A stretch of 64,000 nucleotides of DNA, taken from Ptiloglossa arizonensis (Eukaryota; Arthropoda; Insecta; Hymenoptera; Colletidae). Positions 1 to 15,010 of the stretch are shown here, in pieces. The position numbers and the translations under genes were made by a program. Under the pieces are notes generated by a model. The model was not told the origin of the DNA. It did not search any database and worked only from the letters and a program-made list of their open reading frames with translations. Every line of letters begins with the position of its first letter. The stretch's first letter is position 1. Where the stretch lies: assembly GCF_051014685.1 (NCBI RefSeq), contig NW_027479677.1, positions 1 to 64,000 on the forward strand. Reading direction: 5' to 3'.

Positions 1-3000
1 TAACGTATAACGTATAACGTATAACGCATAACGTATAACGCATAACGTATAACGTATAACGTTAATGTATAACGTTTAACGTGTAACGTTATAACGTATA
101 GCGTATACGTATAACGTATTACATATTACATATAACGTATAACGTACAACGTATAACGTATAACGTATAACCGTTATAACGTATAACGTATCACGTATAA
201 CGTATAACGTATGACGTATCACGTATAAAGGTATGACCTATAACGCATTACGTATAGCGTATAACGCATAATGTATAACGTATAACGTATAAGATAACGT
301 AGTATACGTATAACTTATTACTATAACGTACATAACGTATACACACGTATAAACGTATAACGTATACGTATAACGTATAAGATAACGTATAACGTATAAC
401 GCTTATAAAACGTATAACGTAAACGTATACGTACTACTACGTATAACGTATAACGTATAACGTACTAACGTATAAGTCTAACGTATAACGTTGTAACGTA
501 TAACGTATAACGAATTAACGATAAACGTATTAACGTATAACGTATAACGTACAACGCATAACGTATAACGTATAACGTTATAACGCCATAACGTATAACG
601 CAAACGTATAACGTATAACGTATAACGTATAACGTATACCGTATAACGTATACACGTATAACGTATAACGTATAACGTTAACGTATAACGTATAAAACGG
701 TATAACGTTATAACGTATAACGAATAACGTATAACGTATAACGTATAACGTATAACGTACAAGGTATAACGTATAACGTATAACTTATAACGTAAAACGT
801 ATTACATATTACGTATAACGAGTAACGTATACGTGTAACGTATAACGTATAACGTATAACGTATAACTATTACGTATAACGTATAACGTAATAAACGTAT
901 AACGTATACGTATAACGTTAACTTATAACGTATAACGTATAACGTATAACGGTACGTATAACGTATAACGTATACGTATATACGTATAACTTATAACGTA
1001 CAACGTATTACAGTATTACGGTATATACGAGTGACGTATAACGTGTAACGTATAACGTCTAACGTATAACGATATACGTATAACGTATAACGTATAACGT
1101 ATAACGTATAACGTATTAACGTATAACGTGTATAACGTATACGTATAACGTACTAACGTATAACGTATGAACGTATAACGTAAGTATAACGTATAACGTT
1201 ACTAACGTATAACGTATAACGTATAACGTATAACGTATATCCTATAACGCATAACGTATAACGTATAACGTATAACGTATAACGTATAACGTATAACGTA
1301 TAACGTAAAACGTTTAACGTATAACCTATAGACGTCTAACGTATAAACGTATAACGTATAACGTATAACGTATAACGTATAAAACGTAGACGTATAACGT
1401 ACTAACGTATAAAGTCATACGTATAACGACAACCGTATCACGTATAACGTATATCCTATAACGCATAACGTATATCCTATAACGCCATAATGTATAGCGT
1501 ATAACGCATAACTTATACCGTATAAAGTATAACGACAACGTATAACGTATAACGTATAACGTATAACGCATAACCTATAACGTATAACGTGTAACGTATA
1601 ACGTATAGCGTATAACGTATAACGTATTACATATTACATATAACGTATAGCGTACACGTATAACGTATAACATATAACGTCTAACGTTTAACGTATAACG
1701 TATAACGTATAACGTATAACGTATAACGTATAACGTATAACTTATAACGTAAAACGTATTACATATTACGTATAAACGAGTTCCAAAGATATACGTATAA
1801 CGTATACTACAACGTATAACGTATAACGTATTATCGTATACGCATAACGTACTAACGCATAACGTACAACGTATAACGTAATAGCGTATAACGTATAACG
1901 TATAACGTATAAACGTATAACGTTTTAACGTATAACGTATAACGACTAACGTATAACGTATAACGTATAACGTATAACGTATAAGTAACGTATAACGATC
2001 ACGTATAACGTATAACGTATGACGTATCACGTATACAGGTATGACCTACTCACGCATTGACGTATAGCGTATACGCACTAATGTCTATTTTCTTACTTAC
2101 TAAAACGTATACGTGATAAACGTTAACTATACGTATAACTTATAACGTATAACGTATAACGTATAACGTATAACGCATAACGTATAACGCTTAACGTTAC
2201 GTTACGTTGTAACTGTATAACACGGTATAACGCTGTAACGTATACGTATAGCGTATACGTATAACGTATTACATAATTACATATAACGTATAACGTACAA
2301 CGTATAAACGTATAACGTATAACGTATAACGTATCACGTATAACGTATAACGTATGACGTATCACGTATAGGTATGACCTATAACGCATTACGTATAGCG
2401 TATAACGCATAATGTATAACGTATAACGTATAACGTATAACGTATAACGTATAACGTATAACTTATAACGTATAACGTATAACGTATAACGTATAACGTA
2501 TAACGTATAACGTATAACGTATAACGTATAACGTATAACGTATAACGTATAACGTATAACGTATAACGTATAACGTATAACGTATAACGTATAACGTATA
2601 ACGTGTAACGTATAACGTATAACGAATAACGTATAACGTATAACGTATAACGTATAACGTACAACGCATAACGTATAACGTATAACGTATAACGCATAAC
2701 GTATACGCATAACGTATAACGTATAACGTATAACGTATAACGTATAACGTTTAACGTATATCGTATAACGTATAACGTATAACGTATAACGTATAACGTA
2801 TAACGTATAACGAATAACGTATAACGTATAACGTATAACGTATAACGTACAAGGTATAACGTATAACGTATAACTTATACGTAAAACGTATTACATATAC
2901 GTATAACGAGTAACGTATAACGTGTAACGTATACGTATAACGTATAACGTATAACGTATAACGTATAACGTATAACGTATAACGTATAACGTATAACGTA

Positions 3001-6000
3001 TAACGTATAACGTATAACGTATAACGTATAACGTATAACGTATAACGTATAACGTATAACGTATATCCTATAACGCATAACGTATAACGTATAACGTATA
3101 TCGTATAACGTATAACGTATAACGTAAAACGTTTAACGTATAACCTATAACGTCTAACGTATAACGTATAACGTATAACTACATAACGTATAACGTATAA
3201 CGTATAACGTATAACGTATAACGTAAAACGTATAACGTATAAAACGTATAACGTATAAACGTATACGTATAACGTACAACGTATCACGTATAACGTATAT
3301 CCTATAACGCATAACGTATATCCTATAACGCATAATGTATAGCGTCTAACGCATAACGTATACCGTATAACGTATAACGTCAAACGTATAACGTATACGT
3401 ATAACGTATAACGCATAACGTATAACGTATACCGTATAACGTATACCGTATATACGTATAACGTATAACGTATAACGTCAAACGTATAACGTACCGTATA
3501 ACGTATAACGCATAACGTAACGAATACCGTATAACGTATAACGTATAACGTATAACGTATAACGTAATAAACGTATAGACGTATAAGTTACGTATACGTT
3601 TATACTATAACGTATAACGTATAACGTATAACGTTATCAGTATAACGTATAACGTATAACGTATAACGTATAACGTATAACGTATAACGTATACCGCTAT
3701 AAGCATAACGTATAACGTATACGTATAACGTATAACGTATAACGTATAACGTATAACGTATAACGTATAACGTATATCGTATAACGTATAACGTATAACG
3801 TATAACGTATAACGTATAACGTATAACGTATAACGTATAAACGTATAACGTATAACGTATAACGTATAACGTATAACGTATAACGTACAGCGACTTATAA
3901 CGTCAAACGTACAACGTATCACGTATAACGTATATCCTATAGCGCATAACGTATATCCTATAACGCATAATGTATAGCGTATAACGCATAACGTATACCG
4001 TTATAACGTATAACGTTAAACGTATAACGTATATCGTATAACGTATAACGTATAACGTATAACGTATAACGTATAACGTATAACGTATAACGTATAACGT
4101 ATAACGTATAACGTATAACTTATAACGTAAAACGTATTACATATTACGTATAACGAGTAACGTTATAACGTGTAACGTATAACGTACGTATAACGTATAA
4201 CGTATAACGTATAACGTATAACGTATAACGTATAACGTATAACGTATAACGTATAACGTATAACGTATAACGTATAACGTATAACGTATAACGTATACGT
4301 ATAACGTATAACGTATAACGTATAACGTATAACGTATAACGTATAACGTATAACGTATAACGTATAACGTTACGTAAGCGTATAACGTCAAACGTATAAC
4401 GTATAACGTATAGCGTATAATGTATAACGTATAACGTTAACGTATAACGTATAACGTATAACGTATAACTATAACGTAAAACGTATTACATATTACGTAT
4501 AACGATAACGTATAACGTGTAACTTATAACGTATAACGTATAACGTATAACGTATAACGTATAACGTATAACGTATAACGTATAACGTATAACGTATAAC
4601 GTATAACGTATAACGTATAACGTATAACGTATAACGTATAACGTATAACGTATAACGTATAACGTATAACGTATAACGTATAACGTATAACGTATAACGT
4701 ATAACGTATAACGTATAACGTATATCCTATAACGTCATAACGTATAACGTATAACGTATATCGTATAACGTATAACGTATAACGTAAAACGTTTAACGTA
4801 TAACCTATAACGTCTAACGTATAACGTATAACGTATAACGTATATCCTATAACGCATAACGTATAACGTATAACGTATATCGTATGACGTTATAACGTAT
4901 AACGTAAAACGTTTAAAGTATAACCTATAACGCTCTAACGTATAACGTATAACGTATAACGTATACCGTATAACGTATAACGTATAACGTATAACGTATA
5001 ACGTATAACGTCAAAACGTATAACGTATAACGCTATAACGTATAACGTTTAACGCATAACGCATAACGTATAACGTATAACGTATAACGTATAATATATA
5101 ACGTATAACGTATAACGTATAACATATATCGTATAACGTATAACGTATAACGTATAACGTTTAACGTATAACGTATAACGTATAACGTATAACGTACTAA
5201 CGGTTAACGTATAACGTATATCGTACAGCGTATAACGTCAAACGTGTAACGTATAACGTATAACGTATAACGTATAACGCATAACGTATAACGTGTAACG
5301 TATAACGCATAACGTATAACGTATAACGTATAACGTATAACGTATAAGTACAACGTATAACGTATAACGTATATCGTATAACGTATTACGTATAACGTAT
5401 AACGTTTAACGTATAACGTATAACGTATAACGTATAACGTATAACGTATAACGAATAACGTATAACGTATAAACGCTTAACGTATAACGTATAACGTATA
5501 ACGTATAACGTATAACGTATAACGTATAACGTATAACGTATAACGTATAACGTAGAACGTATAACGTAAAACGTATAACGAATAACGTATAACGTATAAC
5601 GTATAACGTAAACGTATAACGAATAACGTATAACGTATAACGTATAACGTATGACGTATCACGTATAAGGTATGACCTATAACGCATAACGTATAGCGTA
5701 TAACGCATAACGTATAACGTATAACGTATAACGTATAACGTATAACGTATAACGTATAACGTATAACGTATAACGTATAACGTATAACGTATAACGTATA
5801 ACTTATAACGTAAAACGTATTACATAATACGTATAACGAGTAACGTATAACGTATAACGTATAACGTATAACGTATTACGTATAACGTATAACGTTTAAC
5901 GTATAACGTATAACGTTTAACGTATAACGTATAACGTATAACGTATAACTATAACGTAAAACGTATTACATATTACGTATAACGAGTAACGTATAACGTG

Positions 6001-7346
6001 TAACTTATAACGTATAACGTATAACGTATAACGTATAACGTATAACGTATAACGTAAACGTATAACGTATAACGTATAACGTATAACGTATAACGTGTAA
6101 CGTATAACGTATAGCGTATAACGTATAACGTATTACATATTACATATAACGTATAGCGTACAACGTATAACGCTATAACATATAACGTCTAACGTTTAAC
6201 GTATAACGTATAACGTATAACGTATAACGTATAACGTATAACGTATAACTTATAACGTAAAACGTATTACATATTACGTATAACGAGTAACGTATAACGT
6301 ATAACGTATAACGTATAACGTACAACGTATAACGTATAACGTATATCGTATACCGCATAACGTATAACGCATAACGTACAACGTATAACGTATAGCGTAT
6401 AACGTATCACGTATAACGTATAACGTATAACGTTTAACGTATAACGTATAACGAATAACGTATAACGTATAACGTATAACGTATAACGTATAACGATAAC
6501 GTATAACGTATAACTACACGTATAACGTATAACGTATGACGTATCACGTATAAGGTATGACCTATAACGCATTACGTATAGCGTATAACGCATAATGTAT
6601 AACGTACAACGTATAACGTATAACGTATAACGTATAACGTATACGTATAACGTATAACGTATAACGTATAACGTATAACGTATAACGCATAACGTATAAC
6701 GCATAACGTATAACGTATAACGTGTAATGTATAACGTATAACGTGTAACGTATAACGTATAGCGTATAACGTATAACGTATTACATATTACATATAACGT
6801 ATAACGTACAACGTATAACGTATAAACGTATAACGTATAACGTATCACGTATAACGTATAACGTATGACGTATCACGTATAAGGTATGACCTATAACGCA
6901 TTACGTATAGCGTATAACGCATAATGTAAAGTAATCGTATAACGTATAACGTATAACGTATAACGTAATAACGTATAACTTATAAACGTATAACGTATAA
7001 CGTATAACGTATAACGTATAAAACGTATAACGTATAACGTATAACGTATAAACGTATAACGTATAACGTATAACGTATAATCGTATAACGTATAACGTAT
7101 AACGTATAACGTATAACGTGTAACGTATAACGTATAAACGAATACGTATAACGTATAACGTAATAACACGTATAACGTACAACGCATAACGTATAACGTA
7201 TAACGTATAACGCATAACGTATAACGGATACGTATAACGTATAACGTATAACGTATAACGTATAACGTTAGTATACGTTTTAACGTATAACGTATAACGT
7301 ATAACGTATAACGTATAACGTATAACGTATAACGTATAACGAATAC
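1..7346 (+). repeat. Out-of-register, indel-rich part of the satellite
   Basis: The 7-bp spacing is broken here again and again by one- or two-base gains and losses (extra or missing A, T or C, as in CGTTATAACG or ATAAACG). The last such break I see is GAATACTACG near 7,340. The order of variant markers is nevertheless the same as in the clean DNA that follows, so this is family I sequence. One marker shows the nature of the noise: the clean form ATAAGGTATGACC (10,181; 11,070; 14,661) appears as ATAAAGGT near 227 and as ATAGGT near 2,368. Single-base indels on an otherwise preserved variant order are typical of uncorrected long-read sequence; decay at an array edge is the alternative. Confidence 0.9.
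759..2848 (+). repeat. HOR family I, copy 1 (short, indel-rich)
   Basis: The copy is delimited by the rare marker ACAAGG, which occurs at 759, 2,849, 7,373 and 11,881. It is only about 2.1 kb against about 4.5 kb for the next two copies, so roughly half the repeat is absent. It holds the pair of markers ATTACATATTACATATA at 1,626 and its irregular form at 2,268, which correspond to 6,132/6,780 and 10,649/11,286 in later copies. Bases 1-758 carry the same kinds of variant (ATTACATATTACATATA at 118) and are the tail of an earlier copy. Boundaries are approximate because of the indels. Confidence 0.6.
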
Positions 7347-7372
7347 TACGTATAACGTATAACGTATAACGT
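2849..7372 (+). repeat. HOR family I, copy 2 (full length, indel-rich)
   Basis: This copy runs from the ACAAGG marker at 2,849 to the next at 7,373, 4,524 bases. Internal markers align in order with copy 3: TAATATATAACG at 5,092 (9,600 in copy 3), the ATGACGTATCACG plus AAGGTATGACC cluster near 5,650 (10,164), and ATTACATATTACATATA at 6,132 and 6,780 (10,649 and 11,286). Spacing to copy 3 drifts by single bases, which separates it from all later copies, where spacing changes only by multiples of 7. Confidence 0.75.
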
Positions 7373-10300
7373 ACAAGGTATAACGTATAACGTATAACTT
7401 ATAACGTAAAACGTATTACATATTACGTATAACGAGTAACGTATAACGTGTAACGTATAACGTATAACGTATAACGTATAACGTATAACGTATAACGTAT
7501 AACGTATAACGTATAACGTATAACGTATAACGTATAACGTATAACGTATAACGTATAACGTATAACGTATAACGTATAACGTATAACGTATATCCTATAA
7601 CGCATAACGTATAACGTATAACGTATATCGTATAACGTATAACGTATAACGTAAAACGTTTAACGTATAACCTATAACGTCTAACGTATAACGTATAACG
7701 TATAACGTATAACGTATAACGTATAACGTATAACGTATAACGTATAACGTATAACGTATAACGTATAACGTATAAAGTATAACGTATAACGTACAACGTA
7801 TCACGTATAACGAATATCCTATAACGCATAACGTATATCCTATAACGCATAATGTATAGCGTATAACGCATAACGTATACCGTATAACGTATAACGTCAA
7901 ACGTATAACGTATAACGTATAACGTATAACGTATAACGCATAACGTATAACGTATACCGTATAACGTATAACGTATAACGTATAACGTATAACGTATAAC
8001 GTCAAACGTATAACGTATAACGTATAACGTATAACGCATAACGTATAACGAATACCGTATAACGTATAACGTATAACGTATAACGTATAACGTATAACGT
8101 ATAGCGTATAACGTTTAACGTATAACGTATAACGTATAACGTATAACGTATAACGTATAACGTATAACGTATAACGTATAACGTATAACGTATAACGTAT
8201 AACGTATAATGTATACCGTATAACGCATAACGTATAACGTATACCGTATAACGTATAACGTATAACGTATAACGTATAACGTATAACGTATAGCGTATAA
8301 CGTTTAACGTATAACGTATAACGTATAACGTATAACGTATAACGTATAACGTATAACGTATAACGTATAACGTATAACGTATAACGTATAACGTATAACG
8401 TACAGCGTATAACGTCAAACGTACAACGTATCACGTATAACGTATATCCTATAGCGCATAACGTATATCCTATAACGCATAATGTATAGCGTATAACGCA
8501 TAACGTATACCGTATAACGTATAACGTTAAACGTATAACGTATATCGTATAACGTATAACGTATAACGTATAACGTATAACGTATAACGTATAACGTATA
8601 ACGTATAACGTATAACGTATAACGTATAACTTATAACGTAAAACGTATTACATATTACGTATAACGAGTAACGTATAACGTGTAACGTATAACGTATAAC
8701 GTATAACGTATAACGTATAACGTATAACGTATAACGTATAACGTATAACGTATAACGTATAACGTATAACGTATAACGTATAACGTATAACGTATAACGT
8801 ATAACGTATAACGTATAACGTATAACGTATAACGTATAACGTATAACGTATAACGTGTAACGTATAACGTATAACGTATAACGTACAGCGTATAACGTCA
8901 AACGTATAACGTATAACGTATAGCGTATAATGTATAACGTATAACGTTTAACGTATAACGTATAACGTATAACGTATAACTTATAACGTAAAACGTATTA
9001 CATATTACGTATAACGAGTAACGTATAACGTGTAACTTATAACGTATAACGTATAACGTATAACGTATAACGTATAACGTATAACGTATAACGTATAACG
9101 TATAACGTATAACGTATAACGTATAACGTATAACGTATAACGTATAACGTATAACGTATAACGTATAACGTATAACGTATAACGTATAACGTATAACGTA
9201 TAACGTATAACGTATAACGTATAACGTATAACGTATATCCTATAACGCATAACGTATAACGTATAACGTATATCGTATAACGTATAACGTATAACGTAAA
9301 ACGTTTAACGTATAACCTATAACGTCTAACGTATAACGTATAACGTATAACGTATATCCTATAACGCATAACGTATAACGTATAACGTATATCGTATGAC
9401 GTATAACGTATAACGTAAAACGTTTAAAGTATAACCTATAACGTCTAACGTATAACGTATAACGTATAACGTATACCGTATAACGTATAACGTATAACGT
9501 ATAACGTATAACGTATAACGTCAAACGTATAACGTATAACGCATAACGTATAACGTTTAACGCATAACGCATAACGTATAACGTATAACGTATAACGTAT
9601 AATATATAACGTATAACGTATAACGTATAACGTATAACATATATCGTATAACGTATAACGTATAACGTATAACGTTTAACGTATAACGTATAACGTATAA
9701 CGTATAACGTATAACGGTTAACGTATAACGTATATCGTACAGCGTATAACGTCAAACGTGTAACGTATAACGTATAACGTATAACGTATAACGCATAACG
9801 TATAACGTGTAACGTATAACGCATAACGTATAACGTATAACGTATAACGTATAACGTATAACGTACAACGTATAACGTATAACGTATATCGTATAACGTA
9901 TTACGTATAACGTATAACGTTTAACGTATAACGTATAACGTATAACGTATAACGTATAACGTATAACGTATAACGTATAACGTATAACGCTTAACGTATA
10001 ACGTATAACGTATAACGTATAACGTATAACGTATAACGTATAACGTATAACGTATAACGTATAACGTAGAACGTATAACGTAAAACGTATAACGAATAAC
10101 GTATAACGTATAACGTATAACGTAAAACGTATAACGAATAACGTATAACGTATAACGTATAACGTATGACGTATCACGTATAAGGTATGACCTATAACGC
10201 ATAACGTATAGCGTATAACGCATAACGTATAACGTATAACGTATAACGTATAACGTATAACGTATAACGTATAACGTATAACGTATAACGTATAACGTAT

Positions 10301-11880
10301 AACGTATAACGTATAACTTATAACGTAAAACGTATTACATATTACGTATAACGAGTAACGTATAACGTATAACGTATAACGTATAACGTATTACGTATAA
10401 CGTATAACGTTTAACGTATAACGTATAACGTTTAACGTATAACGTATAACGTATAACGTATAACTTATAACGTAAAACGTATTACATATTACGTATAACG
10501 AGTAACGTATAACGTGTAACTTATAACGTATAACGTATAACGTATAACGTATAACGTATAACGTATAACGTATAACGTATAACGTATAACGTATAACGTA
10601 TAACGTATAACGTGTAACGTATAACGTATAGCGTATAACGTATAACGTATTACATATTACATATAACGTATAGCGTACAACGTATAACGTATAACATATA
10701 ACGTCTAACGTTTAACGTATAACGTATAACGTATAACGTATAACGTATAACGTATAACGTATAACTTATAACGTAAAACGTATTACATATTACGTATAAC
10801 GAGTAACGTATAACGTATAACGTATAACGTATAACGTACAACGTATAACGTATAACGTATATCGTATAACGCATAACGTATAACGCATAACGTACAACGT
10901 ATAACGTATAGCGTATAACGTATCACGTATAACGTATAACGTATAACGTTTAACGTATAACGTATAACGAATAACGTATAACGTATAACGTATAACGTAT
11001 AACGTATAACGTATAACGTATAACGTATCACGTATAACGTATAACGTATGACGTATCACGTATAAGGTATGACCTATAACGCATTACGTATAGCGTATAA
11101 CGCATAATGTATAACGTACAACGTATAACGTATAACGTATAACGTATAACGTATAACGTATAACGTATAACGTATAACGTATAACGTATAACGCATAACG
11201 TATAACGCATAACGTATAACGTATAACGTGTAATGTATAACGTATAACGTGTAACGTATAACGTATAGCGTATAACGTATAACGTATTACATATTACATA
11301 TAACGTATAACGTACAACGTATAACGTATAACGTATAACGTATAACGTATCACGTATAACGTATAACGTATGACGTATCACGTATAAGGTATGACCTATA
11401 ACGCATTACGTATAGCGTATAACGCATAATGTATAACGTATAACGTATAACGTATAACGTATAACGTATAACGTATAACTTATAACGTATAACGTATAAC
11501 GTATAACGTATAACGTATAACGTATAACGTATAACGTATAACGTATAACGTATAACGTATAACGTATAACGTATAACGTATAACGTATAACGTATAACGT
11601 ATAACGTATAACGTATAACGTATAACGTATAACGTGTAACGTATAACGTATAACGAATAACGTATAACGTATAACGTATAACGTATAACGTACAACGCAT
11701 AACGTATAACGTATAACGTATAACGCATAACGTATAACGCATAACGTATAACGTATAACGTATAACGTATAACGTATAACGTTTAACGTATATCGTATAA
11801 CGTATAACGTATAACGTATAACGTATAACGTATAACGTATAACGAATAACGTATAACGTATAACGTATAACGTATAACGT
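7373..11880 (+). repeat. HOR family I, copy 3 (clean reference copy, 4,508 bp)
   Basis: This is the first copy in perfect 7-bp register: ACAAGG at 7,373 to ACAAGG at 11,881 is 4,508 bp, or 644 units. Internal order: ACTTATAACG plus GTATTACATATTACG (7,397), TATATCCTATAACG (about 7,588), GTCAAACG clusters, a second GTATTACATATTACG group (8,640-9,010), TAATATATAACG (9,600), the AAGGTATGACC group (10,181), and paired ATTACATATTACATATA (10,649; 11,286), each followed by further AAGGTATGACC groups at 11,070 and 11,390. It is the best template for describing the family. Confidence 0.85.
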
Positions 11881-14800
11881 ACAAGGTATAACGTATAACG
11901 TATAACTTATAACGTAAAACGTATTACATATTACGTATAACGAGTAACGTATAACGTGTAACGTATAACGTATAACGTATAACGTATAACGTATAACGTA
12001 TAACGTATAACGTATAACGTATAACGTATAACGTATAACGTATAACGTATAACGTATAACGTATAACGTATAACGTATAACGTATAACGTATAACGTATA
12101 TCCTATAACGCATAACGTATAACGTATAACGTATATCGTATAACGTATAACGTATAACGTAAAACGTTTAACGTATAACCTATAACGTCTAACGTATAAC
12201 GTATAACGTATAACGTATAACGTATAACGTATAACGTATAACGTATAACGTATAACGTATAACGTATAACGTATAACGTATAAAGTATAACGTATAACGT
12301 ACAACGTATCACGTATAACGTATATCCTATAACGCATAACGTATATCCTATAACGCATAATGTATAGCGTATAACGCATAACGTATACCGTATAACGTAT
12401 AACGTCAAACGTATAACGTATAACGTATAACGTATAACGCATAACGTATAACGTATACCGTATAACGTATAACGTATAACGTATAACGTATAACGTATAA
12501 CGTCAAACGTATAACGTATAACGTATAACGTATAACGCATAACGTATAACGAATACCGTATAACGTATAACGTATAACGTATAACGTATAACGTATAACG
12601 TATAGCGTATAACGTTTAACGTATAACGTATAACGTATAACGTATAACGTATAACGTATAACGTATAACGTATAACGTATAACGTATAACGTATAACGTA
12701 TAACGTATAATGTATACCGTATAACGCATAACGTATAACGTATACCGTATAACGTATAACGTATAACGTATAACGTATAACGTATAACGTATAGCGTATA
12801 ACGTTTAACGTATAACGTATAACGTATAACGTATAACGTATAACGTATAACGTATAACGTATAACGTATAACGTATAACGTATAACGTATAACGTATAAC
12901 GTACAGCGTATAACGTCAAACGTACAACGTATCACGTATAACGTATATCCTATAGCGCATAACGTATATCCTATAACGCATAATGTATAGCGTATAACGC
13001 ATAACGTATACCGTATAACGTATAACGTTAAACGTATAACGTATATCGTATAACGTATAACGTATAACGTATAACGTATAACGTATAACGTATAACGTAT
13101 AACGTATAACGTATAACGTATAACGTATAACTTATAACGTAAAACGTATTACATATTACGTATAACGAGTAACGTATAACGTGTAACGTATAACGTATAA
13201 CGTATAACGTATAACGTATAACGTATAACGTATAACGTATAACGTATAACGTATAACGTATAACGTATAACGTATAACGTATAACGTATAACGTATAACG
13301 TATAACGTATAACGTATAACGTATAACGTATAACGTATAACGTATAACGTGTAACGTATAACGTATAACGTATAACGTACAGCGTATAACGTCAAACGTA
13401 TAACGTATAACGTATAGCGTATAATGTATAACGTATAACGTTTAACGTATAACGTATAACGTATAACGTATAACTTATAACGTAAAACGTATTACATATT
13501 ACGTATAACGAGTAACGTATAACGTGTAACTTATAACGTATAACGTATAACGTATAACGTATAACGTATAACGTATAACGTATAACGTATAACGTATAAC
13601 GTATAACGTATAACGTATAACGTATAACGTATAACGTATAACTTATAACGTATAACGTATAACGTATAACGTATAACGTATAACGTATAACGTATAACGT
13701 ATAACGTATAACGTATAACGTATAACGTATATCCTATAACGCATAACGTATAACGTATAACGTATATCGTATAACGTATAACGTATAACGTAAAACGTTT
13801 AACGTATAACCTATAACGTCTAACGTATAACGTATAACGTATAACGTATATCCTATAACGCATAACGTATAACGTATAACGTATATCGTATGACGTATAA
13901 CGTATAACGTAAAACGTTTAAAGTATAACCTATAACGTCTAACGTATAACGTATAACGTATAACGTATACCGTATAACGTATAACGTATAACGTATAACG
14001 TATAACGTATAACGTCAAACGTATAACGTATAACGCATAACGTATAACGTTTAACGCATAACGCATAACGTATAACGTATAACGTATAACGTATAATATA
14101 TAACGTATAACGTATAACGTATAACATATATCGTATAACGTATAACGTATAACGTATAACGTTTAACGTATAACGTATAACGTATAACGTATAACGTATA
14201 ACGGTTAACGTATAACGTATATCGTACAGCGTATAACGTCAAACGTGTAACGTATAACGTATAACGTATAACGTATAACGCATAACGTATAACGTGTAAC
14301 GTATAACGCATAACGTATAACGTATAACGTATAACGTATAACGTATAACGTACAACGTATAACGTATAACGTATATCGTATAACGTATTACGTATAACGT
14401 ATAACGTTTAACGTATAACGTATAACGTATAACGTATAACGTATAACGTATAACGTATAACGTATAACGTATAACGCTTAACGTATAACGTATAACGTAT
14501 AACGTATAACGTATAACGTATAACGTATAACGTATAACGTATAACGCAGAACGTATAACGTAAAACGTATAACGAATAACGTATAACGTATAACGTATAA
14601 CGTAAAACGTATAACGAATAACGTATAACGTATAACGTATAACGTATGACGTATCACGTATAAGGTATGACCTATAACGCATAACGTATAGCGTATAACG
14701 CATAACGTATAACGTATAACGTATAACGTATAACGTATAACGTATAACGTATAACGTATAACGTATAACGTATAACGTATAACGTATAACGTATAACGTA

Positions 14801-15010
14801 TAACGTATAACGTATAACGTATAACTTATAACGTATAACGTATAACGTATAACGTATAACGTATAACGTATAACGTATAACGTATAACGTATAACGTATC
14901 ACATATAAGGTATGACCTATAACGCATTACGTATAGCGTATAACGCATAATGTATAACGTATAACGTATAACGTATAACGTATAACGTATAACGTATAAC
15001 TTATAACGTA
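11881..15010 (+). repeat. HOR family I, copy 4 (3'-truncated and joined)
   Basis: The copy begins at the ACAAGG marker and follows copy 3 with an offset of 4,508 bp, falling to 4,494 at TAATATATAACG (14,094) and 4,480 at AAGGTATGACC (14,661). So four units have been lost in two steps while variant order is kept. The part of copy 3 from about 10.25 to 11.3 kb, with both ATTACATATTACATATA markers, is missing. Instead a short piece resembling the end of copy 3 (ATCACATATAAGGTATGACC near 14,900, ACTTATAACG at 14,999) leads directly into the next copy. Confidence 0.75.

Noticed and set aside
1..7346. The irregular left end as a separate, non-satellite region
   Set aside because: After allowing for one-base indels it contains the same variant markers in the same order as 7.4-11.9 kb (for example 5,092/9,600, 6,132/10,649 and 6,780/11,286), so it belongs to the same array.
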